From contig NZ_SMGQ01000012.1 of the NCBI RefSeq assembly GCF_004339095.1, forward strand, positions 1 to 64,000: a stretch of DNA of 64,000 nt. Direction: 5' to 3'. A program made the position numbers and the translations under genes. The notes beneath the pieces are model-generated. The model saw only the letters and a list, made by a program, of their open reading frames with translations, had not been told where the DNA came from and did not search any database. The stretch comes from Natranaerovirga hydrolytica. Lineage in GTDB: Bacteria > Bacillota > Clostridia > Lachnospirales > DSM-24629. This document shows, piece after piece, positions 18,581 to 29,072 of this stretch (position 1 is the stretch's first letter; the number at the start of each line of letters is the position of its first letter).

Positions 18581-19312
18581 TTAATCATTTCCATAAGGTA
18601 AAGTGATTAAGAACGTCGTTCCAACACCTAGTTTGCTCTGTATGTCAATGCTTCCATTATGTTCTTTAATAACATTCTTAACAACAGAAAGACCTAAGCC
18701 CGTTCCAGTAGGTTTGTAAGTGACAAAAGGTTCAAAGATAGTCTTTAGTTTGTCCTCACTTATACCACTACCAGTATCTTTGATTTTAATCAATAGGGTG
18801 TTCTTATTTTCTTTAGCACTAATGGTAATGAGTGCGTTTTCCTTAGTGGCTTCAAAAGCATTCTTAAGCAAATTAGATAAAGCTTGCTTAATCTTAATGG
18901 GGTCAGCATGGATAACAACGTTCTTAGAACAAGGCTTTAGGGAAATATACTTAGATTGTTGGGTGGCATAAGATTGATAAGAATTTTTAAGGTCTAAAAG
19001 TAGGTCATTAAGTACGATTGGTTTTTTATTGATATAAGTGGAATTACAATAATTTGTTAAACTGTTCAATAATTGATTGACATAATCAATCTCATTAAAA
19101 ATAGAGTTCCAATAACTGGAATTTTGTACTTCTGGAACATTTTTCTCAACCAGTTGAAGCATACTTCTAATAATGGAAAGGGGATTTCTGATTTCGTGAG
19201 CAATTTTTGCATTAAACTCGTTTTGTTTTTGGTTGAAATCAGTAAAATTCACGATAAATTCATCGTAAATTTTAGAAAAATCATCCAATAAAAATTTGTT
19301 GTTAATTGACAA
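18581..19312 (-). CDS. Soluble orphan sensor histidine kinase
   Basis: 243 residues on the minus strand, with AGGAGGTG just upstream. The phospho-acceptor His39 lies in IAHEIRNPLS. The ATPase domain has the N-box NLLKNAFEA (Asn151), the G1 box DTGSGIS and the G2 box GTGLGLSVV. There is no membrane segment and only about 30 residues before the HisKA domain, so the input must come through a partner protein. No response regulator is adjacent. It resembles soluble sporulation-type phosphorelay kinases, but that is inference. Confidence 0.85.
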   Translation of the reverse strand: MSINNKFLLDDFSKIYDEFIVNFTDFNQKQNEFNAKIAHEIRNPLSIIRSMLQLVEKNVPEVQNSSYWNSIFNEIDYVNQLLNSLTNYCNSTYINKKPIVLNDLLLDLKNSYQSYATQQSKYISLKPCSKNVVIHADPIKIKQALSNLLKNAFEATKENALITISAKENKNTLLIKIKDTGSGISEDKLKTIFEPFVTYKPTGTGLGLSVVKNVIKEHNGSIDIQSKLGVGTTFLITLPYGND

Positions 19313-19662
19313 TTAAAACACCTCCATAAAAACATTAATATTTTACCAAATAATATCAAAATTTACAATCGAATATTGTTTGGTTTTTAAAAAATAAATT
19401 GAACACAGCTATAGTCCATATAAGACAAAGATAGTCACTTATAATAAAAAACAAAAAAGAGAAATAATAAAAATTATTATCAGATATTAAGTATCCAACA
19501 AACATTTATTAAAAAATCAATCGTTTGGTAAAGATAATGCTCTTAAAAAAGAAACTTATAGGAAGATATAATCCTTGAAAAAAATAGAAAATTAAGGTAG
19601 ACTAGTTATACAGTTTTTCCAAAAGGAATAGTATCTACAAAGATATTAGGAAGGAGATAATT

Positions 19663-20079
19663 ATGTCATCTAAGAATTGTATATTCTGTAATATTATAAG
19701 TGGGGATATGAAATCAGCAACTGTATTTGAAAATAGTGAGTTTAAAGTTATAATGGACAGATTTCCTGCATCCAAGGGACATACATTAATCATGCCAAAA
19801 GAACATGTGGAAAATATATTTGACATAGAAACGGATGTAGCCTCAAGACTATTTGCTTTAGCTACACAAATATCAAAGATATTAAAACAAACATTAAATT
19901 GCGAAGGAATGAATGTATTACAAAATAACGGTTCCATTGCAGGACAAACAGTGGATCACTTTCATCTGCATTTAATGCCAAGATACAAAGACGATAAAAT
20001 CAATATTAATTGGGAGAATCTACAAGTTACAGAGGAAGATTTAGAGGAAGTTGCAAAAGAAATTGGAAGAGCATTATAA
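19663..20079 (+). CDS. HIT-family nucleotide-binding hydrolase
   Basis: 138 residues, ATG after AGGAAGGAG. The histidine triad HFHLHLMPR (His99, His101, His103) is intact, and the N-terminal CIFCNII carries the zinc-type Cys6/Cys9 pair of the Hint-like branch. Such proteins hydrolyse nucleoside phosphoramidates or dinucleoside polyphosphates, and the physiological substrate is uncertain. The 342-bp stretch before it (19321-19662) holds only A/T-rich promoter-like sequence and the SD of the divergent kinase. Confidence 0.9.
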   Translation: MSSKNCIFCNIISGDMKSATVFENSEFKVIMDRFPASKGHTLIMPKEHVENIFDIETDVASRLFALATQISKILKQTLNCEGMNVLQNNGSIAGQTVDHFHLHLMPRYKDDKININWENLQVTEEDLEEVAKEIGRAL

Positions 20080-20081
20080 TC

Positions 20082-20122
20082 AAAAAGCACAGCGTAGTCC
20101 CTTGACTATACTGTGCTTTTTA
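20082..20122. terminator. Bidirectional terminator between HIT gene and murG
   Basis: AAAAAGCACAG at 20082-20092 pairs with a CTGTGCTTTTT arm ending at 20122, with additional pairing inside. A-run and T-run flank the stem, so it can end both convergent transcripts. It overlaps the last codons of murG. Confidence 0.85.
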
Positions 20123-21176
20123 GGTCATTAATTAAGGCAATAATGTTTTCAATCCCATTGCTTAACTTTGTATCATTCATATTAAAGATATAATCTTCCT
20201 TATTATTATAAACATCGTTAAGACCTTGAACCAAGCTGGTTTTATTAAGATGTTCTTCATTAATCACATAGCTAAAGCCTTGTTCTTTAAAAGAATAAGC
20301 ATTTAATATTTGATCGCCTCTACTTGCTGAAGCCGATAAAGGAATAAGAATATGTGGTTTTTTAAGAGCCAATAATTCTGAGATGGTATTGGCACCAGCT
20401 CTAGAAACCACCACATCTGCACAAGCAAGAAAATGAGACAATTCTTCTTTAACATATTCATATTGAGTATAACCTTCTAAGTGAGTCAGTGAAGGATCTA
20501 TATTGCCTTTGCCACAAATATGAATGATTTGATACTGCTTAAGTATATTAGGAATGGTCTTTCTAACCACTTCATTGATTTTTCGAGAGCCTAAACTGCC
20601 TCCAATAACCAACAAAGTAGGCAATTTATTATGGAATCCAGCAAATTGACGCCCTTTTATGGCGCTACCTTCTAATAACTCTTCGCGAATAGGTGTGCCT
20701 GTCACCACACCTTTATCATTAGATACATATCGTAAAGTTTGAGGAAAAGTTAAACAGACCTTAGACGCAAAAGGCATACTAATCTTATTGGCCAAACCAG
20801 GTGTCATATCAGATTCATGTATAATAGTAGGAACTTTTTTTCTTCTGCCGGCCATAATAACGGGAACTGTAACAAACCCACCTTTAGAAAAAATAACAGA
20901 AGGATTAATCTCCTTTATTAATTTCACCGCTTCAAAATACCCCTTAGACACTCTAAAAGGGTCTGTAAAATTCTTCACATCAAAGTAGCGTCTCAGCTTA
21001 CCTGAAGAAATACCATAATAAGGTATATTCATATCTTCAATTAATTGCTTTTCGATACCGTTATAAGAGCCAATATAAAAAATGGACCAACCTTCTTTTT
21101 CAAGTCGAGGGATTAGGGACATATTTGGCGTAACATGTCCTGCTGTACCCCCGCCAGTTAAAATAATTCTTTTCAA
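20106..21176 (-). CDS. murG: UDP-GlcNAc:lipid I N-acetylglucosaminyltransferase
   Basis: 356 residues on the minus strand. The N-terminal loop LTGGGTAGHVTPN, the segment IFSKGGFVTVPV and the C-terminal donor-site motif VVSRAGANTISELLALKKP are diagnostic for MurG. It transfers GlcNAc to lipid I to form lipid II on the inner face of the membrane. It is encoded alone here rather than in a division/cell-wall cluster, which is common in Clostridia that keep a second copy. An SD GGAGGTATATAC precedes the start. Confidence 0.92.
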   Translation of the reverse strand: MKRIILTGGGTAGHVTPNMSLIPRLEKEGWSIFYIGSYNGIEKQLIEDMNIPYYGISSGKLRRYFDVKNFTDPFRVSKGYFEAVKLIKEINPSVIFSKGGFVTVPVIMAGRRKKVPTIIHESDMTPGLANKISMPFASKVCLTFPQTLRYVSNDKGVVTGTPIREELLEGSAIKGRQFAGFHNKLPTLLVIGGSLGSRKINEVVRKTIPNILKQYQIIHICGKGNIDPSLTHLEGYTQYEYVKEELSHFLACADVVVSRAGANTISELLALKKPHILIPLSASASRGDQILNAYSFKEQGFSYVINEEHLNKTSLVQGLNDVYNNKEDYIFNMNDTKLSNGIENIIALINDLKSTV

Positions 21177-21316
21177 TAGTATATACCTCCGAACCTTATT
21201 GCTATAAATATGTAAAAATAAGTTAAATACAAATTTAGTCTTGTAAAAATATAAATATATTATACAATAGAATAGTGTTTTACAAAAGGTAAAAATTGTA
21301 AGGAAGGAGTCTAACG

Positions 21317-22075
21317 ATGAAAAGCATAAAACTACTTACACTGATATTGATATTACTTACATTAGTCGGATGTGGTAATGCAGAAGATATTCCAGTAGAA
21401 GAAAATGACAACAATGACAATCAAGGTGCCATAGAAAATGAACAAGACAATAATGAAGAAGATAATAGAGAAGGAGAGGAAATGATGTTAAATCAATTTG
21501 ATCAACCAGCAGAAGGCGAAACCGTAGTAAAAATGCATATTAAGGACTATGGGGTAATCGAATTAAGACTATTCCCTGAAGAAGCACCAAAAACAGTAGA
21601 AAACTTTGTAACCCACGCAAAAGATGGATACTATGAAGGGGTAACATTTCATAGAGTCATTGAAGATTTTATGATACAAGGTGGAGACCCTACAGCTACT
21701 GGTGCAGGTGGAGAAAGTATATGGGGAGAAGCATTTGAAGATGAATTCTCAATGAATTTATTCCCTTTTAGAGGGGCTTTATGTATGGCAAATGCAGGTC
21801 CTAACACAAACGGTAGTCAATTTTTTATTGTACAGTTAGATGAAGCTGATGAAGGGTTAGCAAGTCAAATGAAAGAATTAAACTGGCCTGAAGAAATTGT
21901 AGAAGGCTATATGGAACATGGTGGAACCCCACACTTATTCCAAAGACATACAGTATTTGGTCAAGTCTATGCAGGTATGGATGTAGTAGATGCCATAGCA
22001 GCAACGACAGTAGATGGTAATGATAAACCATTAGAAGACGTTGTCATAGAAAAGATTGAGATTGTAGAATATTAG
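21317..22075 (+). CDS. Lipoprotein cyclophilin-type peptidyl-prolyl isomerase
   Basis: 252 residues. A lipoprotein signal with lipobox LTLVGC anchors it outside the membrane. A very acidic Asn/Glu/Asp linker of about 45 residues follows. The rest is a cyclophilin domain: [23 protein letters not shown], and [17 protein letters not shown] near the end. It likely assists folding of exported proteins, perhaps the abundant S-layer protein encoded next, though that link is inferred only from position. Confidence 0.9.
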   Translation: MKSIKLLTLILILLTLVGCGNAEDIPVEENDNNDNQGAIENEQDNNEEDNREGEEMMLNQFDQPAEGETVVKMHIKDYGVIELRLFPEEAPKTVENFVTHAKDGYYEGVTFHRVIEDFMIQGGDPTATGAGGESIWGEAFEDEFSMNLFPFRGALCMANAGPNTNGSQFFIVQLDEADEGLASQMKELNWPEEIVEGYMEHGGTPHLFQRHTVFGQVYAGMDVVDAIAATTVDGNDKPLEDVVIEKIEIVEY

Positions 22076-22273
22076 AAATGCGTTTAAGGCACTATTATTA
22101 GCTTAAAGAAGGTTAACAAGAAAGCAATGGTAAGTTTTTTTTACAAAATTATTACAAATATACAAAGGGCTTGTAATTTGAAAAAAAATCCAATATAATG
22201 AGTTGGTAAATATAGTCAAAGACAAAGCAATATATACCTGTATTACAAAAATATTACATATATTGCTAATTTG

Positions 22274-22302
22274 TTGACTAGTACAGAAACAAATGTTATA
22301 AT
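22274..22302 (+). promoter_or_regulatory. Near-consensus sigma-A promoter of the S-layer-like gene
   Basis: TTGACT at 22274-22279 and TATAAT at 22297-22302 are separated by exactly 17 bp. Transcription would start near 22309, leaving about a 70-base leader with a strong AAAGGAGGAG. The strength fits an abundant surface protein. Confidence 0.82.
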
Positions 22303-22379
22303 TTACCTTGTTCAAATGGATAGATTTACTATCCTATGAAAATAAAAAAACAACATATATAAAAGGAGGAGACAATAAT

Positions 22380-25300
22380 ATGAAGAACTTTAAAAGAGTT
22401 CTTGCACTTGTTTTAGCATTCGTTATGGTATTATCAATTAATACAGTAGCATTTGCAGCAGAAGAAGTGCAAAACGCAGATAAAGCAGAAGTGCTTTATG
22501 ATTTAGGTTTATTTGCAGGTACTAGCGACAGCGATTTTGTACCAGCATTAGAGGATGGAACAAACAGAGAACAATCAATGGTTATGCTTGCATACCTTTT
22601 AGGATGGGACTATGAAGGTGCTCCTGAAAGTGGATTTGAAGATGTAAGTGACTGGGCTGCTCCATATGTTAACTATGCTGTAGCTACAGGTGTTACTGTA
22701 GGTGTAGGTAGTGGAAACTTTGGTGGAGACCTTGAAGTTTCAACAAGAGAAGTTGCAACTTGGATTGCAAGAGAATTAGGATACACAGAAGAAGGAAAAG
22801 ATCCTTTCACTGATCCAGAATTAATTATTGAATCAGGATTAGTAGAAGCTGCTGAGTTATTATTAAATGGTGATGACGCAATCAACAGAGATGTATTAGT
22901 AGGTATATTCTATGATGCATTAACAGTTGAAAACAAAAACACTGGTAACACAGTTATTGCTGACTTAGTAGAAGCAGGACTTGTTGATGGTGACAAAGCT
23001 GAAGCTTATGGATTATTCGATGAAGATGTTGATACTGATGAGTTAGAGATTGTTTATGTAGGAACAACTAACTTAAAAGAATTAACAGTTGAATTTAATC
23101 AAGACATTGAAGGCTTAGAAGATCTACTTGAAGAAATTGAAGATGAAGACAACTATACTTTTGAAGATGAAGATGGTCGTGCATTAAGATCAAACGGTTC
23201 AAGAGTAGAAGTAGAAGATGTGAGAGTTGATGGAGATACAGTTGTTTTAGTATTGAAAAATGCTGTAGAAAACCAAGAAGAAGGCGTTTTAGTAGTTGAT
23301 TCAGCTATTTTAGGATACGAAGAAGAATTCGAAGTAATCTTTGAAGATTTTGATATTCCAGTAGTAGATGATGCTGAAGTAATTGGTGTTAACACTATTA
23401 AAGTGACTTTTAGTGAGCCAATGAATATTACGAACAGTAGAGACAGAAATAAATTTACTGTTGAAAGCGCTGATGGAAGAACCAACTATAGAGTTGCAAA
23501 CATTATTCCTCAAGCAAATGAAAGAGAATTATTAATTGACGTTCGTTCTGATTTTGAAGATGAAGCAGAAGTAGTTTTAAAAATTGCTAATGGATTAGAA
23601 GATTTTGCTGGCTTTAGATTGGTAAGAACTGAAATAGACATGGTTGTAGTTGAAGATGACAGAGACATCGAAGTTATTGGATACCGTAGAGCAAGCGAAG
23701 AAGGTATTACTTTAATCTTAAATAAAGATGTTAAGTTTGAAGATACTGATGAGCAAGGAACAACTACTGATGAAGATATTTTGAAGCTGTTCTATCATAC
23801 AAATACACGTAATACAGCTGACGAAGTGAAGATCGACGGAAATGAAATAAGACTTAGTTTCACAGACAAAGACAATGAACTTCCAACGGGAACTGCTTAC
23901 GTATATATTGATGGTGAAGCGTTAGTAGATTATTGGAACAATGAAAACGATACAATTCGTACAGAAGTTCAAATAACTGCAGATACAGAAGCACCTACAA
24001 TTAATGATGTTGAATATGAAGATCGTGTAATCACGGTTACATTTAATAAGAATTTAGATGATGATACTGCTGAAGATGAAGATAATTATACAATTCTTAC
24101 TGAAGACGGAGATGAAGTAAAAGATACAACAATCCGTAGAGCAGATTTAGATGGTTCTAGAGTAGTTGAACTTACTTTAAGAGGCGATGAATTATCACCT
24201 GGAAAATACATCTTAGTTGTTGAAGATGTGGAAGATACTCGTGGAAATGCCATTGATAGTATTGAAGAAGAATTTACTGTAGAGAGTAGCGGCTTTAGAT
24301 TATCTCAAATAGTAGATGAAATGAATCTTTATACTGAAACAAGAGGTACGGGTAGCAATGCCTATACAATTTACACAATTACTGTAGAATATGACAGTGC
24401 TATGGAAACTGGAAATGGTCGTTATTCAATCGAAAACTTAGATAACTATGTTATTAATTTTGATGATAATAGTAGTTATTCATTAAGTGAATTAGATGAA
24501 GAAGAAGATGATTTCTATATAGACTTCTATTTAGTGGATAATAAAAACGTAGAAATCACTATTGAGACAGAAGAGAATGTAGAACCAGTGTCAGTGACTT
24601 TTTCAAGATTAGCTGATTCTCAAGGAACTCGTTCAACTGACTTATCTGATACATTAACTTTTGATTCATCTGATAACAAAGTTGAAGTTGACTGGGCAAG
24701 ACTTGTTGATACAGATGAAATTCGCGTGAGATTTAAAACGCCAATAGAAGATTTTGCTGCAGAAGATTTCACTGTAGAAGATGCAAATGGTACATTAGAT
24801 ATGTCTAGAATAAGAATCTCTAATGACGGTAGAGAAATAACTATTGAATTAGAAGATGATCTTTCTTATGATGCTGAAGGATGGACTGTTGAATTTGTAA
24901 TTAAATCTAATCCAGATTCAGTAGGAAGATTTGGAGCAGAATTAGAAGCAACTACTGTACCAGTTAGAGATAGAGTTAGACCAGAATTAGATGGAATCGG
25001 TGATGTTGAGTTAATTAATAATGAATTATTCATTTCACTTGTTTTTGAAGAATATGTAAAAGTAACAGGAAATAATATAACTGGTCTTGTATCTGGACTT
25101 ACAATTACTAACGATGATGGTGATGACTTAAGTTATGTAAGCAGTTCACCTGCAAACAAACAATATACATTAAATGCAGTTACTGAGTCAGTGTATGATG
25201 AAAATGGAGATTCAGTAGAAGCGTTTAAAGTATTAAATGTTGTTGTTTCAGCGGATCATAATCAATCTGGATACATTGAAATTGAGTTTGATCAATTAAG

Positions 25301-25574
25301 TATATTCACAGACATTGCGGATAACGAAAATGTTGTTAAATCATTTGATGATGAAGTGAATTTAAGCGGACTTCAGAGAGTGAAAACAGCTGTTCAAAGA
25401 GTTGAAAATGACATTACTGATACTTTTGCAGGTAATGTAGATGATTTAAAAGATGCAGTTGGAGCTTTAAGTTTACAAAATGTAAGTGTATCTTATATTG
25501 AAAATGGAACTTCTGTAGAGCTTGTTATAAGTTCTGGAGGAATAAGCACTAGCTTCACAGTTACTTTAAGCTAA
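22380..25574 (+). CDS. S-layer-like protein with SLH domains
   Basis: 1064 residues from the ATG at 22380, just after AAAGGAGGAG; the upstream frame from 22308 is leader. A Sec signal peptide (LALVLAFVMVLSIN, then AFAAEE) is followed by SLH-type repeats in about the first 200 residues (VLYDLGLFAGTSD, TREVATWIARELGY). Several Ig-like/SbsC-type beta domains follow, with recurring LTVEFNQDI and ITVTFNKNL segments. The protein is very acidic and nearly Cys-free. SLH domains bind pyruvylated cell-wall glycan. Promoter strength and a more uniform codon choice suggest the major S-layer subunit. Confidence 0.85.
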   Translation: MKNFKRVLALVLAFVMVLSINTVAFAAEEVQNADKAEVLYDLGLFAGTSDSDFVPALEDGTNREQSMVMLAYLLGWDYEGAPESGFEDVSDWAAPYVNYAVATGVTVGVGSGNFGGDLEVSTREVATWIARELGYTEEGKDPFTDPELIIESGLVEAAELLLNGDDAINRDVLVGIFYDALTVENKNTGNTVIADLVEAGLVDGDKAEAYGLFDEDVDTDELEIVYVGTTNLKELTVEFNQDIEGLEDLLEEIEDEDNYTFEDEDGRALRSNGSRVEVEDVRVDGDTVVLVLKNAVENQEEGVLVVDSAILGYEEEFEVIFEDFDIPVVDDAEVIGVNTIKVTFSEPMNITNSRDRNKFTVESADGRTNYRVANIIPQANERELLIDVRSDFEDEAEVVLKIANGLEDFAGFRLVRTEIDMVVVEDDRDIEVIGYRRASEEGITLILNKDVKFEDTDEQGTTTDEDILKLFYHTNTRNTADEVKIDGNEIRLSFTDKDNELPTGTAYVYIDGEALVDYWNNENDTIRTEVQITADTEAPTINDVEYEDRVITVTFNKNLDDDTAEDEDNYTILTEDGDEVKDTTIRRADLDGSRVVELTLRGDELSPGKYILVVEDVEDTRGNAIDSIEEEFTVESSGFRLSQIVDEMNLYTETRGTGSNAYTIYTITVEYDSAMETGNGRYSIENLDNYVINFDDNSSYSLSELDEEEDDFYIDFYLVDNKNVEITIETEENVEPVSVTFSRLADSQGTRSTDLSDTLTFDSSDNKVEVDWARLVDTDEIRVRFKTPIEDFAAEDFTVEDANGTLDMSRIRISNDGREITIELEDDLSYDAEGWTVEFVIKSNPDSVGRFGAELEATTVPVRDRVRPELDGIGDVELINNELFISLVFEEYVKVTGNNITGLVSGLTITNDDGDDLSYVSSSPANKQYTLNAVTESVYDENGDSVEAFKVLNVVVSADHNQSGYIEIEFDQLSIFTDIADNENVVKSFDDEVNLSGLQRVKTAVQRVENDITDTFAGNVDDLKDAVGALSLQNVSVSYIENGTSVELVISSGGISTSFTVTLS

Positions 25575-25606
25575 TATAGTTTATAAAATAATTTGAATTA
25601 ATAAGA

Positions 25607-25644
25607 AAAGGAGGTTGTCTTAGGAAATAAGGCGCCTCCTTTTT
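25607..25644 (+). terminator. Terminator after the S-layer-like gene
   Basis: AAAGGAGG and CCTCCTTT form the stem, with a run of T at 25640-25644. The 20-base loop is long, but the stem and T-run are convincing. Confidence 0.75.
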
Positions 25645-25745
25645 GACTTTAAAGAAGTTCTTATAAAAGTTTTTTGCGTGAGTCTTTTTCAAATGGTGTT
25701 GATGAAAAAAACTTGCTTATTATCACTGCTAAAAGCCACAAATAT

Positions 25746-25775
25746 TTGACTCTCTCGACATAACTGTGGTAAAAT
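25746..25775 (+). promoter_or_regulatory. Promoter at the head of the polysaccharide locus
   Basis: TTGACT at 25746-25751 and TAAAAT at 25770-25775 with an 18-bp spacer, about 70 bp before the PglF-like gene. No other gene lies between, so it probably drives 25844-32018. Confidence 0.65.
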
Positions 25776-25843
25776 TTACTTGGTAAGAAGCTTAATATTA
25801 CAAGGAAAAAGTATAAGGTTAAAGAGCGATGGGAGATAAATAT

Positions 25844-27682
25844 ATGAAGAAAAAAATTATAGTGGGGACACTACTATTAACAGATGTACTATTGATAAAT
25901 CTTTCTTTTTTTCTATCATTTTATATAAGATTTGACGGTAATTTTTACGGAGAGAACATTGGTAATTATTTTAATACATATAGTGACAATATATTTTATA
26001 TAACCATTATAAAGATAATAATATTTGTGGTATTTGGGTTATATAAAAATCTATGGAAATACGCAAGTATAGAAGAGGCCTTTCAAATCGGAATCATCAC
26101 TTTCGTAGCCAATGCATCAATTGTTACGTTTATGATGATGACTCAACAAGGCTTACCTCGAGGGATTTACCTAATAGCATTTATATTAGATACCATATTA
26201 ATAGGTGCAACCAGACTAAGTTATAGAACACTAAGAAGCATATTAAAACGTTTTTTATTTAGGAAAAAACATGTAAAAAAAGTATTGGTTATTGGAGCTG
26301 GACGAGCTGGTGCTACTGTAATCAAAGAATTAAGACGTAAAAACAGCTTAATGAGTAAAGCCGTAGCCATTATAGATGATGACCCATCAAAATTAAATTC
26401 AAGAATCAATGGTATACCAGTAGTAGGTAACAGAAAAGACATAGTGAAAATAGTACAATTAAAGCAAATAGATGAGATAATAATCGCCATTCCATCTACA
26501 TATAAAAAAGACATAAAAGAAATTGTAGAAATATGCAGTCAAACAAAATGCAAGTTGCAAATAGTTCCTAGTCTATATGAATTAATTGATGGTGAAGTGA
26601 CAATCAATCAAATTAGAGCCGTTAACATAGAAGATTTATTAGGTAGAGATCCAGTAAAATTAGATTTACAAGAAATAAACAGTTATATAAAAGGCAAAAC
26701 GGTATTGGTAACAGGTGGTGGAGGCTCTATTGGCTCAGAATTATGTAGACAAATCGTAACCTTTAACCCTGAAAAACTTTTGCTTTTAGACATTTACGAG
26801 AACAACGCTTATGATATACAACAGGAACTAATCAGAAGTTTCCCAACATTAGACTTAGAAGTTATCATTGCGTCCATTAGAGACAAACAGAGATTAGAAG
26901 AAATATTTGAAAGATACCAACCAGATGTTGTGTTTCATGCAGCTGCTCATAAACACGTACCATTAATGGAAGCCAATCCACAAGAAGCAATAAAAAATAA
27001 TATATTTGGAACAGAAAATGTAGCAGAATGTGCACATAAATATGGTGCACGAAGATTTGTTTTAATATCAACAGACAAAGCAGTTAACCCAACCAATATA
27101 ATGGGAGCTACTAAAAGAGTAGCAGAAATGATTATTCAATCACTCAATGAAATAAGTGATACAGAATTTGTAGCCGTACGATTTGGTAATGTATTAGGAA
27201 GCAATGGAAGTGTTGTACCATTATTTAAAAAACAAATCACTGAAGGTGGTCCAGTAACTGTAACAGATGCCAAAGTAACAAGATATTTTATGACAATACC
27301 TGAAGCAGTTCAGTTAGTCATACAAGCAGGTTCAATGGCAAAAGGTGGAGAAATTTTTGTGCTAGATATGGGAGAACCTGTTAAAATAATAGAGTTGGCA
27401 AAAAATTTAATTCGTCTATCAGGGTTTGAGCCAGATGTGGATATACCTATAGAAATCGTTGGACTGAGACCAGGAGAAAAATTGTATGAAGAGTTATTAT
27501 TGGCTGAAGAAGGTCTATCGGATACAAAACACGATAAAATATTTATCGGTTCCCCTATAATTAAGGACTTTCAAAACCTTAATAAAGAATTAGAAATGCT
27601 TAATAGTATCTTAGACAAAGACTTAAACAGTATAAAAGAACATATGGTTAATATCGTTCCTACGTATAAAAAAACAGGTTAA
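25844..27682 (+). CDS. pglF: Membrane UDP-GlcNAc 4,6-dehydratase (PglF/CapD-like)
   Basis: About 612 residues; the ATG at 25844 lies 8 bases after GGGAG and is preferred over 25829. Four or so membrane helices span residues 1-120, then a CoA-binding-like Rossmann domain (VIGAGRAGATVI). The SDR catalytic domain has VTGGGGSIGSEL, the HAAAHKHVPLME segment and STDKAVNPTNIMGATKR, where Met and Lys replace the usual SDR Tyr triad. It makes UDP-4-keto-6-deoxy-GlcNAc, the first step to UDP-diNAcBac. The following steps are encoded at 34132 and 35988. Confidence 0.88.
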   Translation: MKKKIIVGTLLLTDVLLINLSFFLSFYIRFDGNFYGENIGNYFNTYSDNIFYITIIKIIIFVVFGLYKNLWKYASIEEAFQIGIITFVANASIVTFMMMTQQGLPRGIYLIAFILDTILIGATRLSYRTLRSILKRFLFRKKHVKKVLVIGAGRAGATVIKELRRKNSLMSKAVAIIDDDPSKLNSRINGIPVVGNRKDIVKIVQLKQIDEIIIAIPSTYKKDIKEIVEICSQTKCKLQIVPSLYELIDGEVTINQIRAVNIEDLLGRDPVKLDLQEINSYIKGKTVLVTGGGGSIGSELCRQIVTFNPEKLLLLDIYENNAYDIQQELIRSFPTLDLEVIIASIRDKQRLEEIFERYQPDVVFHAAAHKHVPLMEANPQEAIKNNIFGTENVAECAHKYGARRFVLISTDKAVNPTNIMGATKRVAEMIIQSLNEISDTEFVAVRFGNVLGSNGSVVPLFKKQITEGGPVTVTDAKVTRYFMTIPEAVQLVIQAGSMAKGGEIFVLDMGEPVKIIELAKNLIRLSGFEPDVDIPIEIVGLRPGEKLYEELLLAEEGLSDTKHDKIFIGSPIIKDFQNLNKELEMLNSILDKDLNSIKEHMVNIVPTYKKTG

Positions 27683-27739
27683 TGAATACTTGACTAGCAG
27701 AAAAAGAAAGATAGTATGAATTTTGAGGAGGACAAATAG

Positions 27740-29047
27740 GTGGAAGAAAATATGGAAGAAATTAGTTTAAGAGAACTAATAGAGATATTAATCAAAAGAA
27801 AAATGATAATCATTGCAATCACCATAATCGCAATGGTTACTACAGGTGTTATTAACTTTTTAGTATTAGACCCAACATATGAAACAGAAGCAATATTAAT
27901 GGCATCTAACTTCAATGAAGCCATACCCAATGGGCAGATTGAAGATCAAAGTATTGAAAGCATACTAAATGAATTATCAAGATTGCCGCAAATGAATTTA
28001 GAAACCTATAGACTGCAAATAACGTCACCAAGTGTATTAAATAAAACAATTGAAGAATTAAACTTAGAATCAATATATAATGTTGAAAGCTTAGCCAGAG
28101 CCATTAACATACAAACCATAAATGACACAAACTTAATTGCCATAAGAATGGAACATACAGATGCTGAAAAGGCATCAACAATTGTAAATTCTGTTGCACG
28201 AAACTCAGTAGAGTTTGTAGCAGATATGGCAAGAGAGCAAGCAACAACTGCATCAGATTATGTGGAAAGACAAATGGCAGTAGAAAAAGAAAAATTAGAT
28301 AAAGTATTAATTGAATTAAGAGAGTTTTTAGCCCAACCTAGAAGCACATCAGAATTAGATAGAGAATTAAACGCAAGACTAGATGCCATTACAAATTATA
28401 AAATGGATTTAGATGAAGAAAAAATGAAAAAAGAAGTTGTAACAACAAGTATTGTTTCAACAGAAAGTGAATTAAACAATACAAATGCTGTTCTAACAAC
28501 CAATCAATCTATTTTAGAAGACAGTTTAATGAGAGATATTATAACGGATGATAATGATTCAACCTTATCCGATATCTCTGATATTACAGTACGTAATGAG
28601 CAAATTAATCCAGTATATTTAGAATTAAATAGCGCTTTAAGCAATTATAGAATAGAACGAGAGCAAATAAATACCAATATAGCAAACTTAGAAAGTCAAA
28701 TTAGAACAACAGAACAGCAAATAGAAGCGTTACAAATCGAACTAGAAGAAAAAAGATACAGAGAAAGCGATATCAATCAAAGAGTCGATATTGCTCAACA
28801 AACATATGATGCTTTTATCGCTAAGTACGAAGAACTTAGAGTAGCAGAATCATCAAGAATTGGTGAATCAAGTATTACGATTATGTCTGAAGCATTTGAA
28901 ACCAATACACCAGTAGGTCCAAGAAAAGCCATGAATCTAGCTATCGCAACGATACTAGGTGGAATGATAGGTGTTTTTCTAGCATTCTTTATGGAATATT
29001 GGAAAACATCAGAAATTAAACATAAGAAAAAAGAGGAATTGAAATAA
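27740..29047 (+). CDS. Wzz/polysaccharide co-polymerase chain-length regulator
   Basis: 435 residues, GTG start after GAGGAGGAC. An N-terminal ISLRELIEILIKRK segment precedes a membrane helix, a large coiled-coil ectodomain follows, and a second helix lies near 405-425 (ATILGGMIGVFLAFFMEY) after the typical Pro-containing VGPRKAMN. This is the standard Wzz layout. It sets chain length together with the polymerase. No tyrosine kinase (CpsD-type) follows it, so phosphorylation control of this pathway is not evident here. Confidence 0.87.
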   Translation: MEENMEEISLRELIEILIKRKMIIIAITIIAMVTTGVINFLVLDPTYETEAILMASNFNEAIPNGQIEDQSIESILNELSRLPQMNLETYRLQITSPSVLNKTIEELNLESIYNVESLARAINIQTINDTNLIAIRMEHTDAEKASTIVNSVARNSVEFVADMAREQATTASDYVERQMAVEKEKLDKVLIELREFLAQPRSTSELDRELNARLDAITNYKMDLDEEKMKKEVVTTSIVSTESELNNTNAVLTTNQSILEDSLMRDIITDDNDSTLSDISDITVRNEQINPVYLELNSALSNYRIEREQINTNIANLESQIRTTEQQIEALQIELEEKRYRESDINQRVDIAQQTYDAFIAKYEELRVAESSRIGESSITIMSEAFETNTPVGPRKAMNLAIATILGGMIGVFLAFFMEYWKTSEIKHKKKEELK

Positions 29048-29072
29048 AAGAATAGGAATAGAGGTTGTCGTT

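Noticed and set aside
22673-23513. Antisense ORFs inside the S-layer-like gene
   Set aside because: They are shadows of the acidic coding sequence, Ser/Thr-rich and without starts.
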